The position numbers were made by a program, and so were the translations under genes. A stretch of 64,000 nucleotides of DNA. Origin: Streptococcus sanguinis. Its GTDB lineage: Bacteria; Bacillota; Bacilli; Lactobacillales; Streptococcaceae. The notes under the pieces are model-generated. The model was not told the origin of the DNA, searched no databases, and worked only from the letters and a program-made list of their open reading frames with translations. The stretch covers positions 2,161,001 to 2,225,000 of the forward strand of contig NZ_LR134002.1 in assembly GCF_900635155.1 (NCBI RefSeq), in the 5' to 3' direction. Shown here piece after piece: positions 30,011 to 39,183 of the stretch. The first letter of the stretch is position 1. Each line of letters starts with the position of its first letter.

Positions 30011-31141
30011 TTAATAGACTGTCTTCTCTGTCTCTGGATCAAAGAAGTGCGCTTTATTGAGGTCAAAGCCTAGGTCAATACCCGCACCAGTTTCTAGGTA
30101 ATCCCGTGAATCCACACGCGCTACAAACTCACTAGAACCCACTTGACAATAGAGATGAGACTCTGCTCCCAGCAATTCTGAAACAGAAATCTTGGCATGC
30201 ACAACTGAATTAGGGAAAGTTTCCAAGAAAGCAGCTTCTGCATTAACATCCTCTGGACGAATACCGAAGATCAGCTCCTTGCCCTCGTAACCTTTCTCCC
30301 GAAGAACCTTGAGTGCTCCTTCTGGCACAGTCAAGCGCAGACCTTCTGCGACAATCTCATTCCCTTCAAGCTTAACTGGGATGAAGTTCATAGCTGGGCT
30401 GCCAATGAAGCCGGCAACGAATTTATTAACTGGGTTGTTATACACTTCCTGCGGCGTACCAATCTGCTCCACTCGTCCAATCGTTCCAGTTCCAGCAGGG
30501 TTCTTGGTCGCTGACATGATAACAATACGATCCGCCAAGGTCATAGCTTCTGTTTGGTCGTGCGTTACGTAGATAGTTGTTGCTCCGATACGGCGGTGAA
30601 TCTTGGCAATCTCCGCCCGCATAGAAACACGCAGCTTCGCATCTAAGTTTGACAAAGGCTCATCCATGAGGAAAACCTTTGCATCCCGAACGATAGCGCG
30701 TCCCATAGCTACCCGCTGACGCTGACCACCAGACAAATCAGCTGGCTTGCGCTGCAAGAATTCCTTCAAGCCTAAGATTTCTGCTGCTTCGTTCACCCGT
30801 TTGTCAATATCTTCTTTACTGTACTTGCGCAACTTAAGACCAAAGGCCATGTTGTCGTAGACAGTCATATGTGGATAAAGGGCATAGTTCTGGAAGACCA
30901 TAGCGATGTCACGGTCTTTTGGCGCCACATCATTGACCACTGTACCGTCAATAGAGGCAGTTCCTTCTGTGATGTCCTCAAGACCTGCAATCATACGCAG
31001 CGTAGTTGATTTCCCGCAACCAGACGGACCGACAAAGACGATAAATTCCTTGTCCTTAATATCAAGATTGAAGTCTTCCACTGAGTAGTGGTCGCTGTTG
31101 GGATATTTTTTATAGATATTTTTCAGATTTAATTCGACCAT
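30011..31141 (-). CDS. msmK: Multi-sugar ABC transporter ATPase (MsmK/UgpC family)
   Basis: Cytosolic ATPase that in streptococci is shared by several carbohydrate importers (raffinose, maltodextrin, sialic acid and others). The 376-residue protein has Walker A GPSGCGKST at 38-46, signature LSGGQ at 136-140, Walker B VFLMDEP at 156-162, the H-loop VTHDQTEAM, and a C-terminal OB/TOBE regulatory domain (IRPEDVNAEAAF onward). No permease or binding-protein genes lie beside it, consistent with the shared-ATPase role. Two cre-like sites upstream suggest catabolite control. Confidence 0.92.
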   Translation of the reverse strand: MVELNLKNIYKKYPNSDHYSVEDFNLDIKDKEFIVFVGPSGCGKSTTLRMIAGLEDITEGTASIDGTVVNDVAPKDRDIAMVFQNYALYPHMTVYDNMAFGLKLRKYSKEDIDKRVNEAAEILGLKEFLQRKPADLSGGQRQRVAMGRAIVRDAKVFLMDEPLSNLDAKLRVSMRAEIAKIHRRIGATTIYVTHDQTEAMTLADRIVIMSATKNPAGTGTIGRVEQIGTPQEVYNNPVNKFVAGFIGSPAMNFIPVKLEGNEIVAEGLRLTVPEGALKVLREKGYEGKELIFGIRPEDVNAEAAFLETFPNSVVHAKISVSELLGAESHLYCQVGSSEFVARVDSRDYLETGAGIDLGFDLNKAHFFDPETEKTVY

Positions 31142-31190
31142 AATAAGCCCCTTCTTTTGATTAAAAATATTTTCTTTTAAGCTCTCGTTT

Positions 31191-31204
31191 GCAAAGCGCT
31201 TTCA
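31191..31204 (-). promoter_or_regulatory. cre-like site upstream of msmK
   Basis: Minus strand TGAAAGCGCTTTGC matches the CcpA box TGWAANCGNTNWCA at 12 of 14 positions around a perfect AAAGCGCTTT core; 50 bases ahead of the msmK start. Confidence 0.6.
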
Positions 31205-31250
31205 CATTGTCCATTATATCGTTTTTTTTTAACTTTTTCAAGCACTTTTA

Positions 31251-31264
31251 GTAAAACGTTTGCA
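31251..31264. promoter_or_regulatory. Second, weaker cre-like site upstream of msmK
   Basis: GTAAAACGTTTGCA matches 11 of 14 positions of the CcpA box; about 110 bases ahead of msmK, just after the end of the surface-protein gene. Confidence 0.35.
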
Positions 31265-31318
31265 TAATTTTTAAAAATTTTCTCCATCAAGAAAGAGGCC
31301 AAGTGGCCTCTTTAAAAT

Positions 31319-33541
31319 TTATTCTTCTTTTTTTCTACTACGGAATGTCAATCCAGCTGCGCTTAAAATGCTGATAACTCCTGTGACTGTGAGAAGAGCA
31401 TTAGAAGCTTGCCCCGTATGCGGCAAGACTGACGCTCCACTCCTACTTTCCTTGTTTTTAAGCTGAGCTAGCTGGGTGACCTTAGCTGATGAAGACTGCT
31501 CTTGTACTGATTTGGTCCCATCAACTGCTGGCAAAATACCGCTAGTTACTTGGTAAGCAGGTAAAGCATCAGCTACTGTCGCGTCAGCAGCATTGACACC
31601 ACCATTAAATTCCGGAAGAGCCGCCATCTGAGGAGCGCTGTCTGGATGGGCACTCCTGACTGATGGCTGAACACCAGCATCATAGGTTTTATGTTCTGTC
31701 ATAGTTGGCTCAGAATCATTGACGCCTCCACTAAATTCAGGCCGTGTTACGGTTGCCGCTTCTGAATCATTAACATTTCCACTGAATTCTGGTTGTGCAG
31801 ACGCCTGTGGAGCTGTATCAGGATGAGTTCCAACTTCATGGTTAGATAAATCATATTCCGACGACGTTTCCGTTGCTGGCTCAGAGTCGCTGACGCCTCC
31901 ACTAAATTCTTTCCTGGTTTCTTGTGGTGAATCACTTGGAACAGAAGAAGCTGTCTCAGCTTTATCAGCATTCTTGACAATCGCTTCTAGATTTTCAAGA
32001 GCTTTTATCTGCTCAGCAGCGATCTGTTCCTGCAGCTTATCTGCTTTTTCTGCACTGTCTACACTATCGTCTAGCTGTGCAATCGCATCTGTCACCGTCT
32101 TTAATACTGCTCGAATCTTTTCTTTAGCTTGCTTTTTATCGAGCTCTGAAAGTGTTTGATGATGTTCAATTGCTTCAATCTGTTTATCAGCTTCTTCTTC
32201 AAGCTCATCTAAAACCAAATCTTTGCCAACTGGATGAATCGTGTCCAAACTAGCAATTCCAGCTGCCTCAATTCTCTCTAGTTCCTCTTCGGTATCAGCC
32301 TTTTCAAGAACTCTTTTCGCATCTGCTAAAGTTGCTTCCGCTTCAGCTTTAGCCGTAACCTGTTCTGCCTCTGACAGATTCGGGTTGCTCCGTAAGTCTG
32401 CTAGCTTATCAGACAGAGCAAGATCTAGTTTCAGACCAGTCGTAACTTTTAACAAACTTTGCTTCTCTGCAGCTACCTGTCCTTGAATTTTTTCAGCATC
32501 ATCAGGACTTTCAACCCAAGCATTATAAGCTGCAATTGCTTTTTGAGCTATGGCTGCTGCATCTTCAATCTTCTTTTTAGCTGCAGTTTTTTCCTCAGTA
32601 GAAAGACTTTGACTCTTCTCAACAGCCTCGATAGTAGCTGTTTTTTCTTCCTGAATTTCTTTTAAGAACTGCTCTTTGCCAATAGGGTGAATCTTGGCTA
32701 AGTGGGCTATGGCTGTTTCTTTTGCCCGGTCATAGATTTCCTGAGAATCTGCTCCTTCAATAGCCTTCTTGGCTGTTTCTACCACTTGCTCTATTTCGCC
32801 TCTAACTGCTTTCTTTTCTGCTTCTGAAAGATTAGGATTTGCTTCCAAGTCAGCTAACTTGGCAGCCAGAGTGAAATCTACGGTTGAACTTGCTATAAAT
32901 TTGAAAAACTTATCTTCCTCGGTTACTGCTTGCTCTTGAATCACTTCCGCCTGCTCTGCTGTTGCTGCATTAACATCTAATTTCTGAATTGCATCTTCTG
33001 CTTCTGCAGCCTTCCTCCTTACAGACTCTTGGAAGCTTTTCTTTTGCTCCTCAGGCAGCAAATCGCTACTATCTACAAGTTTGTCAAACTCTGCTTTCCC
33101 ATTTTGGATTTCATCTAGAAGTAAATCTTTGCCGACTGGATTGATAGATTTGATGTCTGCCAATCCATCTTCTTTAGCTTGATCAATCCTTTCTTTATCC
33201 TCAGCTGCGGCAATTTCATTCTGAGCCTTTGCAGCTGTTTGATTGACTTCGTCCTTAGCTGCTGCAAGCTCCTCATCTGACAAATTTGGATTATTCCCAA
33301 GATCTGTCACTTTCTCAGCCAGAAATGTGCCTACTTCTGTGTTAGCAGCCTCCCTAACCGTTGTCAAATCCTGATTTACTGGCGATGCAGCAACTGGGTT
33401 CTCTACTGCATTTGCCACTGGCTGTTCCTCATCCGCCGCCACCAAACTGTGACCCAAAAACAGAGCACAAATAAGGACTGACCCAACACCTAAAACAGAC
33501 TTCCGAATAGAATATCGCAAAACTTTTTCTGTTCTTTTCAT
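31319..33541 (-). CDS. Repeat-built cell-wall surface protein with YSIRK signal and LPHTG anchor
   Basis: A 740-residue sortase substrate. It has a YSIRK-type signal peptide (YSIRKSVLGVGS at 10-21, cleavage near A36), three helical DUF1542-like repeats and an anchor LPHTG at 706-710 followed by a hydrophobic segment and RSRKKEE. The repeats are exactly 151 residues apart (NPNLS at 84, 235 and 386; GK at 137, 288 and 439). Between repeats and anchor lies a linker (about 530-700) with four EF(S/N)G(G/N)V copies near 545, 585, 602 and 644. His replaces the usual Glu in the anchor motif. Likely a stalk-type adhesin; ligand unknown. Confidence 0.85.
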   Translation of the reverse strand: MKRTEKVLRYSIRKSVLGVGSVLICALFLGHSLVAADEEQPVANAVENPVAASPVNQDLTTVREAANTEVGTFLAEKVTDLGNNPNLSDEELAAAKDEVNQTAAKAQNEIAAAEDKERIDQAKEDGLADIKSINPVGKDLLLDEIQNGKAEFDKLVDSSDLLPEEQKKSFQESVRRKAAEAEDAIQKLDVNAATAEQAEVIQEQAVTEEDKFFKFIASSTVDFTLAAKLADLEANPNLSEAEKKAVRGEIEQVVETAKKAIEGADSQEIYDRAKETAIAHLAKIHPIGKEQFLKEIQEEKTATIEAVEKSQSLSTEEKTAAKKKIEDAAAIAQKAIAAYNAWVESPDDAEKIQGQVAAEKQSLLKVTTGLKLDLALSDKLADLRSNPNLSEAEQVTAKAEAEATLADAKRVLEKADTEEELERIEAAGIASLDTIHPVGKDLVLDELEEEADKQIEAIEHHQTLSELDKKQAKEKIRAVLKTVTDAIAQLDDSVDSAEKADKLQEQIAAEQIKALENLEAIVKNADKAETASSVPSDSPQETRKEFSGGVSDSEPATETSSEYDLSNHEVGTHPDTAPQASAQPEFSGNVNDSEAATVTRPEFSGGVNDSEPTMTEHKTYDAGVQPSVRSAHPDSAPQMAALPEFNGGVNAADATVADALPAYQVTSGILPAVDGTKSVQEQSSSAKVTQLAQLKNKESRSGASVLPHTGQASNALLTVTGVISILSAAGLTFRSRKKEE

Positions 33542-33900
33542 CTTTTTCTCCTCTGAACATATTTTATTATCCTGATCAGTAACCCTTAATAAAAAGTCCA
33601 GTCAAACCTCCCATAAATCTTTCAGATTTGGTAATTTTTAAACTACACTTTCTATTTGACTTCTGATAAGAATTTCTTTTTATTATTTTAACATATTAAA
33701 TTATTAAAATAAAAGAATTATCGGCTTGATATATGTACAATTTTTGCAATATTGTCTATTTTTAAATAGATGACATGTCCAGAAATAAAACTGAAATTTT
33801 TCCCATTTAACAATGTGTAAACTTTTTTAGTAAAAATTCTGGGCTATTTTCTAGATTATTTCAGACAGAAAAAGTAAAATGGTATAGGAGGGATAAAATT
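33542..33900. other. Divergent promoter region of the surface protein and first TetR gene
   Basis: About 360 AT-rich bases separating divergent genes. It must carry both promoters. Runs of A and T are frequent around 33650-33730, and no clear palindromic operator or ORF was identified. Confidence 0.4.
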
Positions 33901-34503
33901 ATGGCTCTTAATACACGAGATAGGATTTTGGATGCATTTTTTGAATTAGCAGATAAACAGCCAGACAGGCTACGTTTTACCTTTACAGAAATCGCTAAAG
34001 AAGCCGGTTTGTCAAGACAAGCCATTTACAAACGACACTTTAATAACACTACTGAAATTATCGAATACATTCGCCAAGACATGGTAAAGCAAGCCTTTGC
34101 TCCCAACTGGAATAGCAACAATTCTGAAGCGGACTTAGATCCTTTCACCTTTTTAGCTCAAACGATTCTTCCCGCTATTTATGAGCAACGCCAACGCATT
34201 AAAATATTATATACTAGTTCTGTCGATCCTCTGTGGAGCGATTTTATTACTGCCAGTTACAAGGACTGGATCGAGCAGAATTTAAATCTTGACCACCAAA
34301 AATTAGGTATTCCTGAAGACCTGGCCAATCAACTGCTGGCCGGCTGGATTAGTTCTCTTATCGAGAATTGGATCACTCAGGATGACCCCGTTCCTTGCAA
34401 GCAGTTTTCTAAGACATTTCTCAACCTTGTATCTTCACCCCTAACCAGCTTTGCTGCTTATGATAGTCCAGCTGGTCCTTCAAACAAAATTGTTATCGCA
34501 TAG
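33901..34503 (+). CDS. TetR/AcrR-family transcriptional regulator (first of a pair)
   Basis: A 200-residue protein with an N-terminal DNA-binding domain (DRILDAFFELADKQPD...FTFTEIAKEAGLSRQAIYKRHFNN, about 7-49) and a helical C-terminal ligand domain. Unlike classic TetR proteins the C-terminal half is rich in Trp and has the pattern LYTSSVDPLWSDFITASYKDWIEQNL, shared with the next gene. Preceded by an AGGAGGG-type ribosome site. Possibly controls the divergent surface-protein gene, which is inference from position only. Confidence 0.78.
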   Translation: MALNTRDRILDAFFELADKQPDRLRFTFTEIAKEAGLSRQAIYKRHFNNTTEIIEYIRQDMVKQAFAPNWNSNNSEADLDPFTFLAQTILPAIYEQRQRIKILYTSSVDPLWSDFITASYKDWIEQNLNLDHQKLGIPEDLANQLLAGWISSLIENWITQDDPVPCKQFSKTFLNLVSSPLTSFAAYDSPAGPSNKIVIA

Positions 34504-34533
34504 CCAACCAGAAGAAAAACAGAGAAATGACAG

Positions 34534-34566
34534 AACCGGTCCTTGTAAGGGAAGACTGGTTTTTTA
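34534..34566 (+). terminator. Intrinsic terminator after the first TetR gene
   Basis: Imperfect stem AACCGGTC/GACTGGTT with TTTTTT immediately following; about 30 bases past the stop. Confidence 0.6.
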
Positions 34567-34708
34567 TATTAAATTTTAAAAATAATTGGACATTTTCTCT
34601 ATAAAGTGTTATTATTTTAGTTGACAAATGGTAAACTGCTTTGTTGGAGTCTGCTCTATTTTTTTAGACATACCAGCAAGAAATTAATAAAAAAGAAGGA
34701 AGGTACTT

Positions 34709-35281
34709 ATGCCCCAAGATACTCGAGACAAAGTCGTCAATGCCTTAATTGAGCTGGCAGAGCAAAATCCTGAAAAGTCTTATTTTACTTTTTCAGAGAT
34801 TGCTAAACAAGCCGGTCTATCGCGCCAGGCTATCTATAAAAAGCATTTTAGTAATGTTGAAGATATTATCCAATACATCCGCCAGACAATTATGACTCCG
34901 TTTTTGCCCCTGTATGAAAGCTACGAAGAAGGAAATGGAGAAAATCCATTCTGCTTCTTTGCCAAGCATATGATTCCTACCCTCTATGAACATAGGAAAT
35001 GGATGAAGGTGCTCTACACTACAGCTATCGATCCTTTCTGGAGTGACTATCTATCTACCTTCTTCACTCAGTGGGTCGTACAAAATTTAGAAATTGACTC
35101 TAAAAAGTTGGGAATTCCAAAAGAAATGGCTACGGAAATTGTTGTTAGATGGATTAACTCCCTCATTGAGATCTGGATTATCAAAGAAAAACCTATGCCT
35201 GCAGAGGATTTCGCCAAGCTCTTCCTGAATGTGATTTCAACCCCTATGGATCAGTTTATAACACCTCATAGTGAGTCCTAA
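34709..35281 (+). CDS. TetR/AcrR-family transcriptional regulator (second of a pair)
   Basis: A 190-residue paralogue of the gene 200 bases upstream. Both share the helix-turn-helix segment FSEIAKQAGLSRQAIYKKHF and the C-terminal landmarks LYTTAIDPFWSDYLSTFFTQW, KLGIPKEMA and W-I-N-S-L-I-E-I-W-I. Preceded by AAGAAGGAAGG. A tandem duplication with independent promoter and terminator. Target and inducer are unknown. Confidence 0.78.
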   Translation: MPQDTRDKVVNALIELAEQNPEKSYFTFSEIAKQAGLSRQAIYKKHFSNVEDIIQYIRQTIMTPFLPLYESYEEGNGENPFCFFAKHMIPTLYEHRKWMKVLYTTAIDPFWSDYLSTFFTQWVVQNLEIDSKKLGIPKEMATEIVVRWINSLIEIWIIKEKPMPAEDFAKLFLNVISTPMDQFITPHSES

Positions 35282-35301
35282 TTCAACTAAAAGCTATAAA
35301 A

Positions 35302-35328
35302 CCTGCCTAATTTAGGCAGGCTTTTTTG
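35302..35328 (+). terminator. Intrinsic terminator after the second TetR gene
   Basis: Perfect stem CCTGCCTA/TAGGCAGG with a 3-base loop followed by CTTTTTT. Confidence 0.85.
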
Positions 35329-35423
35329 TCGGTAAAATTTCTTACTTTACAAAAGAAAAAAGAGCAGATGTTTTTCTGCTCTCATCAACTATATAGATTT
35401 TAACATCAAAAGCCAAGCTTCGT

Positions 35424-35993
35424 TTAATCTACCCGATAATAGAAGTTGCCTTGCTCGTCAAAGCTATTCAGGCCAACCCCTGTCCAGATTCTATCTTGGC
35501 CAGCATCGGAGTTGTCTGTAAAGTTTTCCTTGTCTGCGACCTTAACTCCCTTAGGAAGAAACTCAATCAGAAAACCTCCGCTTTCTCCGCCGTAGACACC
35601 GCCAGCAGCAGTGCCATAGTCTGTCAGAGAAGCTCCATACAATTCATAAACACTTGAAACCAAGCCCTTGTCATCAAAAACAAGCTGGTTGCCAGAAGCA
35701 TCCTGCCAGGTTCCTTTAACGCTGGCATAATTGCCATTTGCAAGTGCTGAAATGTCCATCGCTTCCTTCTTTTCCTTGTTTTTTTCTGTGCTTGCACTCT
35801 CTGAGCTAGTGCTGCTAGCCGCTGAAGATGCTGACACAGTTGATTGACTGGATACCTGCTCCACAGAACTTGTTACTGAGCCAGTACTGCTAGTAGGCGT
35901 CTCTGATTGATTCGTAGCACTGCCGTTTGAGCAAGCTGTCATTGCTAATAAAGCAGCTCCTGCTAGTAAAAAAGGTAAAGCTTTTTTCTTCAT
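35424..35993 (-). CDS. Lipoprotein with DUF6287-like domain
   Basis: A 189-residue exported lipoprotein. Signal peptide MKKKALPFLLAGAALLAMTA with lipidated C21 (TAC lipobox), then a Ser/Thr-rich linker of about 50 residues, then a small domain starting MDISALANGNYASVKGTWQD that resembles DUF6287 found in streptococcal lipoproteins. The start is fixed by the signal peptide; an 11-codon upstream extension is not expected. Role unknown. Confidence 0.75.
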   Translation of the reverse strand: MKKKALPFLLAGAALLAMTACSNGSATNQSETPTSSTGSVTSSVEQVSSQSTVSASSAASSTSSESASTEKNKEKKEAMDISALANGNYASVKGTWQDASGNQLVFDDKGLVSSVYELYGASLTDYGTAAGGVYGGESGGFLIEFLPKGVKVADKENFTDNSDAGQDRIWTGVGLNSFDEQGNFYYRVD

Positions 35994-36111
35994 TTTTCTC
36001 CTCTTTCTCACGGTAAGATAAATCATGTGATTAGTAACATTATAGATTATTTTATCGCTTTTTACAAGAAGAATTCTAGCAACTGGGCAGGCGCAAAGCT
36101 ACTGACTTTAT

Positions 36112-36330
36112 TCACTCAGCTTCTGCCACATCCAGAACCCTGTAGATTGTCTTTGCCAGAGCTGCTTCATAATCTGATGCGCCATAAGGCTTATCAGTCG
36201 TGACGTGGGCTGTCTGCTTTTCTAGGTCTACCGCCACATCTGACATTCCCTCCATAGATAGGAAGTGCTGAGTGACATGTTTAACACAATTTTGACAAGA
36301 TAAGTTTTCTAATTGGACTGTTTGTTTCAT
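36112..36330 (-). CDS. copZ: Copper chaperone CopZ-like protein
   Basis: A 72-residue heavy-metal-associated domain protein carrying Cu(I) in the cytosol, with the metal site C-Q-N-C (residues 14-17, LSCQNCVKHV) and the expected beta-alpha-beta-beta-alpha-beta length. Last gene of copY-copA-copZ, 20 bases after copA. The usual Met two residues before the first Cys is replaced (L-S-C instead of M-x-C), a mild departure. Confidence 0.85.
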   Translation of the reverse strand: MKQTVQLENLSCQNCVKHVTQHFLSMEGMSDVAVDLEKQTAHVTTDKPYGASDYEAALAKTIYRVLDVAEAE

Positions 36331-36350
36331 AGATTCATTCCTCCGTATAT

Positions 36351-38594
36351 TTAGTTCATTTTAAAGCGTCCTAGACGCAGAGCATTGGCCACAACTGACA
36401 CTGAGCTCAAGCTCATGGCCAGACCAGCCAGCATCGGATTAAGCAAGGGACCGCCGAAAAGATGCAGAAGCCCCATAGCAATCGGAATACCTAGTGTATT
36501 GTAGGCAAAAGCCCAGAAGAGGTTTTCCTTGATATTGCGGATGGTCGCCTGGCTGAGCTTGATAGCCTTGACCACATCCTGCAAATCACTATGCATAAGC
36601 ACTACATCTGCCGACTCAATAGCTACATCTGCACCTGAACCGATGGCAATCCCAACATCTGCCTGAACCAGAGCCGGTGCGTCATTGATACCGTCCCCTA
36701 CCATAGCCAGTTTTTTCTCAGCTTCCTGTAAGTTCTTGATAGCAGTAGCCTTACCATCTGGCAATACACCTGCGATAACTTTTTGGATTTCGGCTTTCTG
36801 GGCAATAGCTGTCGCGGTTTCTTCACGATCTCCTGTCAGCATAATGACTTCTAGTCCCATAGACTGGAGCTCCTGCACCGCCGACAGACTGCTGGATTTC
36901 ATCTCATCTGCTACCGCTAAAATACCAGCCAGCTGTCCATCTACTGCGACAAACATGGCTGTCTTTCCTTCCTGGGATAGCCCCAACAACTGCCCTTGAA
37001 AGGCACTGCTATCAATGTGCTCTTCTTTCATCAATGACTCATTTCCCACCAGAAGATGCTTACCTTCAACCTGAGCTGACAAACCTCGGCCAACAATGGC
37101 CTCAAAATGGCTGACAGGCAGCAAGTCAAGTTCCTCCTCTTCAGCTGCTTCCAAGATAGCCTGAGCCAAAGGATGCTCAGAATGCTGCTCAGCGCTAGCT
37201 ATTAGCTGCAACAAGTCGGAGCGATCAAAAGCACGCAAAGGTAACAAATCTGTCAGGCTGGGCTTACCAACCGTAATCGTCCCCGTCTTATCAAGAACAA
37301 TAGTATCCAGTTGATAAGCTGCTTCCAAAGCTTGTCCAGACTTAATCAGAATTCCATTTTCAGCCCCTTTACCAGTCCCAACCATAATGGCTGTCGGAGT
37401 GGCTAATCCCAGCGCACAAGGGCAGGCAATGACCAGAACTGCGATAAAGATTGACAGAGAAAAGCTAAGACTCTCACCAGCTAGAACATACCAGCCCAGC
37501 GCAGACAAAGCAGCCAAGCTCAGCACGATTGGAACAAAATAAAGCGAAATCTTATCTGCTAAAGCCGCTATCGGCGCCTTAGACCCCTGCGCTTCCTCCA
37601 CCAATCTGACAATCTGAGCTAAGGTCGTATCCGAACCCACCCTAGTTGCTTGGTAGTCAATACTACCATTTTGATTGATTGTTGCACTAGTAATAGTGTC
37701 GCCAACTTTCTTTTCAATCGGGACACTTTCACCAGTCATCATGGACTCATCCACAAAGGTCTGGCCCTCTGTCACAAGGCCATCTACAGGCATACGCTCC
37801 CCTGGCTTGATACGGATAATGTCTCCAACTCGGATATCCTCCGTATCAATGGTCACAGCCTCTCCATAGCGAATCACTGTCGCCTGACTAGGCACTAGCT
37901 CAAGCAGAGACTGAATTGCCTGAGACGTTCTCCCCTTAGCTGAACTTTCCAGATATTTACCCAGAAGAACCAAGGCAATAATCACTGCAACCGACTCAAA
38001 ATAGAGTTGATGAACAAAGGCATGATAACCTAGAAAAACCTGACTGACCGAGTAGAGACTGTAGAAAAATGCTGCGCTGGTTCCCACTGCAATCAGACTA
38101 TCCATATTGGGATGTCGCTTGATAAGATTGCGAAATCCTCTCTGATAGAAGCCGCGCCCAATCCACACAGCAGGCAGAGTCAAAAGAAGTTGTGACAGAA
38201 CGAAGACCAAGGGATGCGCCATATGGTCCAAAAAGCTAGGTAGAGGAAGACCGACCATACTGCCCATAGAGATATAAAGCAAAGGCAGAGCTGTAACCAA
38301 AAGAATTAGTAATTCTTGCTTCTTCCTTCGCAATTCCTGCGCTTTCATTGCAGCCTCTTCGCTCACATCGGACGGTCGGTCTTTTCCTTTTTCTTCTGCC
38401 TGATAACCAGCCTCGGCTACAGCAGCCAGCACTTGCTGGCTGTCAAATCCCGCCTTAGGAAGCAAACTGAGACGTTCTGTCGCCAGATTGACACTGACAT
38501 CCTCAACCGTTTCTAAATCTTTGACCGCCATCTCAACTGTCATAGCACAAGATGCACAGGTCATTCCTGAGAGTTTGTATTCTTTTTTTTCCAT
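36351..38594 (-). CDS. copA: Copper-exporting P-type ATPase CopA
   Basis: A 747-residue P1B-type ATPase expelling Cu(I). It has one N-terminal metal-binding domain (GMTCASC near residue 10), eight membrane segments, the transport motif CPC in VIACPCALGLATPT, phosphorylation site DKTGT, MLTGDREETA and the GDGINDAPAL hinge. The start (ATG at 38592-38594) is chosen over the adjacent ATG because AGGAG is then seven bases away; a longer frame runs upstream through copY. The second gene of the cop operon, 10 bases after copY. Confidence 0.94.
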   Translation of the reverse strand: MEKKEYKLSGMTCASCAMTVEMAVKDLETVEDVSVNLATERLSLLPKAGFDSQQVLAAVAEAGYQAEEKGKDRPSDVSEEAAMKAQELRRKKQELLILLVTALPLLYISMGSMVGLPLPSFLDHMAHPLVFVLSQLLLTLPAVWIGRGFYQRGFRNLIKRHPNMDSLIAVGTSAAFFYSLYSVSQVFLGYHAFVHQLYFESVAVIIALVLLGKYLESSAKGRTSQAIQSLLELVPSQATVIRYGEAVTIDTEDIRVGDIIRIKPGERMPVDGLVTEGQTFVDESMMTGESVPIEKKVGDTITSATINQNGSIDYQATRVGSDTTLAQIVRLVEEAQGSKAPIAALADKISLYFVPIVLSLAALSALGWYVLAGESLSFSLSIFIAVLVIACPCALGLATPTAIMVGTGKGAENGILIKSGQALEAAYQLDTIVLDKTGTITVGKPSLTDLLPLRAFDRSDLLQLIASAEQHSEHPLAQAILEAAEEEELDLLPVSHFEAIVGRGLSAQVEGKHLLVGNESLMKEEHIDSSAFQGQLLGLSQEGKTAMFVAVDGQLAGILAVADEMKSSSLSAVQELQSMGLEVIMLTGDREETATAIAQKAEIQKVIAGVLPDGKATAIKNLQEAEKKLAMVGDGINDAPALVQADVGIAIGSGADVAIESADVVLMHSDLQDVVKAIKLSQATIRNIKENLFWAFAYNTLGIPIAMGLLHLFGGPLLNPMLAGLAMSLSSVSVVANALRLGRFKMN

Positions 38595-38604
38595 CATATT
38601 CTCC

Positions 38605-39036
38605 TTATCTGTGACCACAACGACACTGACCTTGCGGGCAGTCGCATTTGATTTCCAATGGTGCCGAGGCTCTTTTCTTATCAATGACCTGGCTGAGCCG
38701 CTCCAAGTCCCCTTGACTGAACTGACTTCTCTCAATCATCGAAATCAAAAGGTCACCGTGTTTAGTATTACAGATATTGTCAAAAAGAGCCTGCCAAGTA
38801 CTTTCCAGATGGTCCGCTTCTAAAATCCGAGCATCGTAGTAAAACTTGCCCTCAATTTTTTCCATAGCGATAAATTCTTTGGTCTTCAGACGATTCAAAA
38901 GGGTCTTGATGGTTGCCGGTTTCCAAGAAAAATCGGCTTCCAACCGCGCTATAATCTCTGTACTGCGACTGTGTGGATAGGCCCATAACACACGCATCAC
39001 TTGCCATTCTGCTTGACTAATATTTTGCTGTTCCAT
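38605..39036 (-). CDS. copY: Copper-responsive repressor CopY
   Basis: A 143-residue BlaI/MecI-type winged-helix repressor of the cop operon. The DNA-binding half (QAEWQVMRVLWAYPHSRSTEII) is followed by a dimer domain and a C-terminal metal motif CDCPQGQCRC (CxCxxxxCxC) that binds Zn or Cu(I) and sets DNA release. Two cop boxes lie immediately upstream. Confidence 0.94.
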   Translation of the reverse strand: MEQQNISQAEWQVMRVLWAYPHSRSTEIIARLEADFSWKPATIKTLLNRLKTKEFIAMEKIEGKFYYDARILEADHLESTWQALFDNICNTKHGDLLISMIERSQFSQGDLERLSQVIDKKRASAPLEIKCDCPQGQCRCGHR

Positions 39037-39058
39037 TGTTTAACACTCCCTTATCATT

Positions 39059-39068
39059 TACATTTGTA
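39059..39068. promoter_or_regulatory. CopY operator (cop box) 1
   Basis: TACATTTGTA, matching the consensus TACANNTGTA, 23 bases ahead of the copY start. Confidence 0.9.
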
Positions 39069-39087
39069 ATCTAACTCTTTATTAGTT

Positions 39088-39097
39088 TACATTTGTA
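39088..39097. promoter_or_regulatory. CopY operator (cop box) 2
   Basis: A second identical TACATTTGTA, 29 bases from the first; tandem boxes are the norm for streptococcal and enterococcal cop promoters. Confidence 0.9.
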
Positions 39098-39140
39098 ATC
39101 GTAATTTGTCAAGTATTTTTATCATCATTTCCTGATATAG

Positions 39141-39171
39141 AAAAAAGAAGGCGGGAAAATCCCGTCTTCTT
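39141..39171 (-). terminator. Intrinsic terminator of the adc operon
   Basis: Stem AAGAAGRCGGG/CCCGTCTTCTT around AAAAT, followed on the minus strand by TTTTTT; 13 bases beyond the adcA stop. Confidence 0.85.
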
Positions 39172-39183
39172 ACTTTATTTATA

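Noticed and set aside
31319-33541. CRISPR- or tandem-repeat-like signal
   Set aside because: The periodicity is the coding repeat of the surface protein (453 bases), not an array with spacers.
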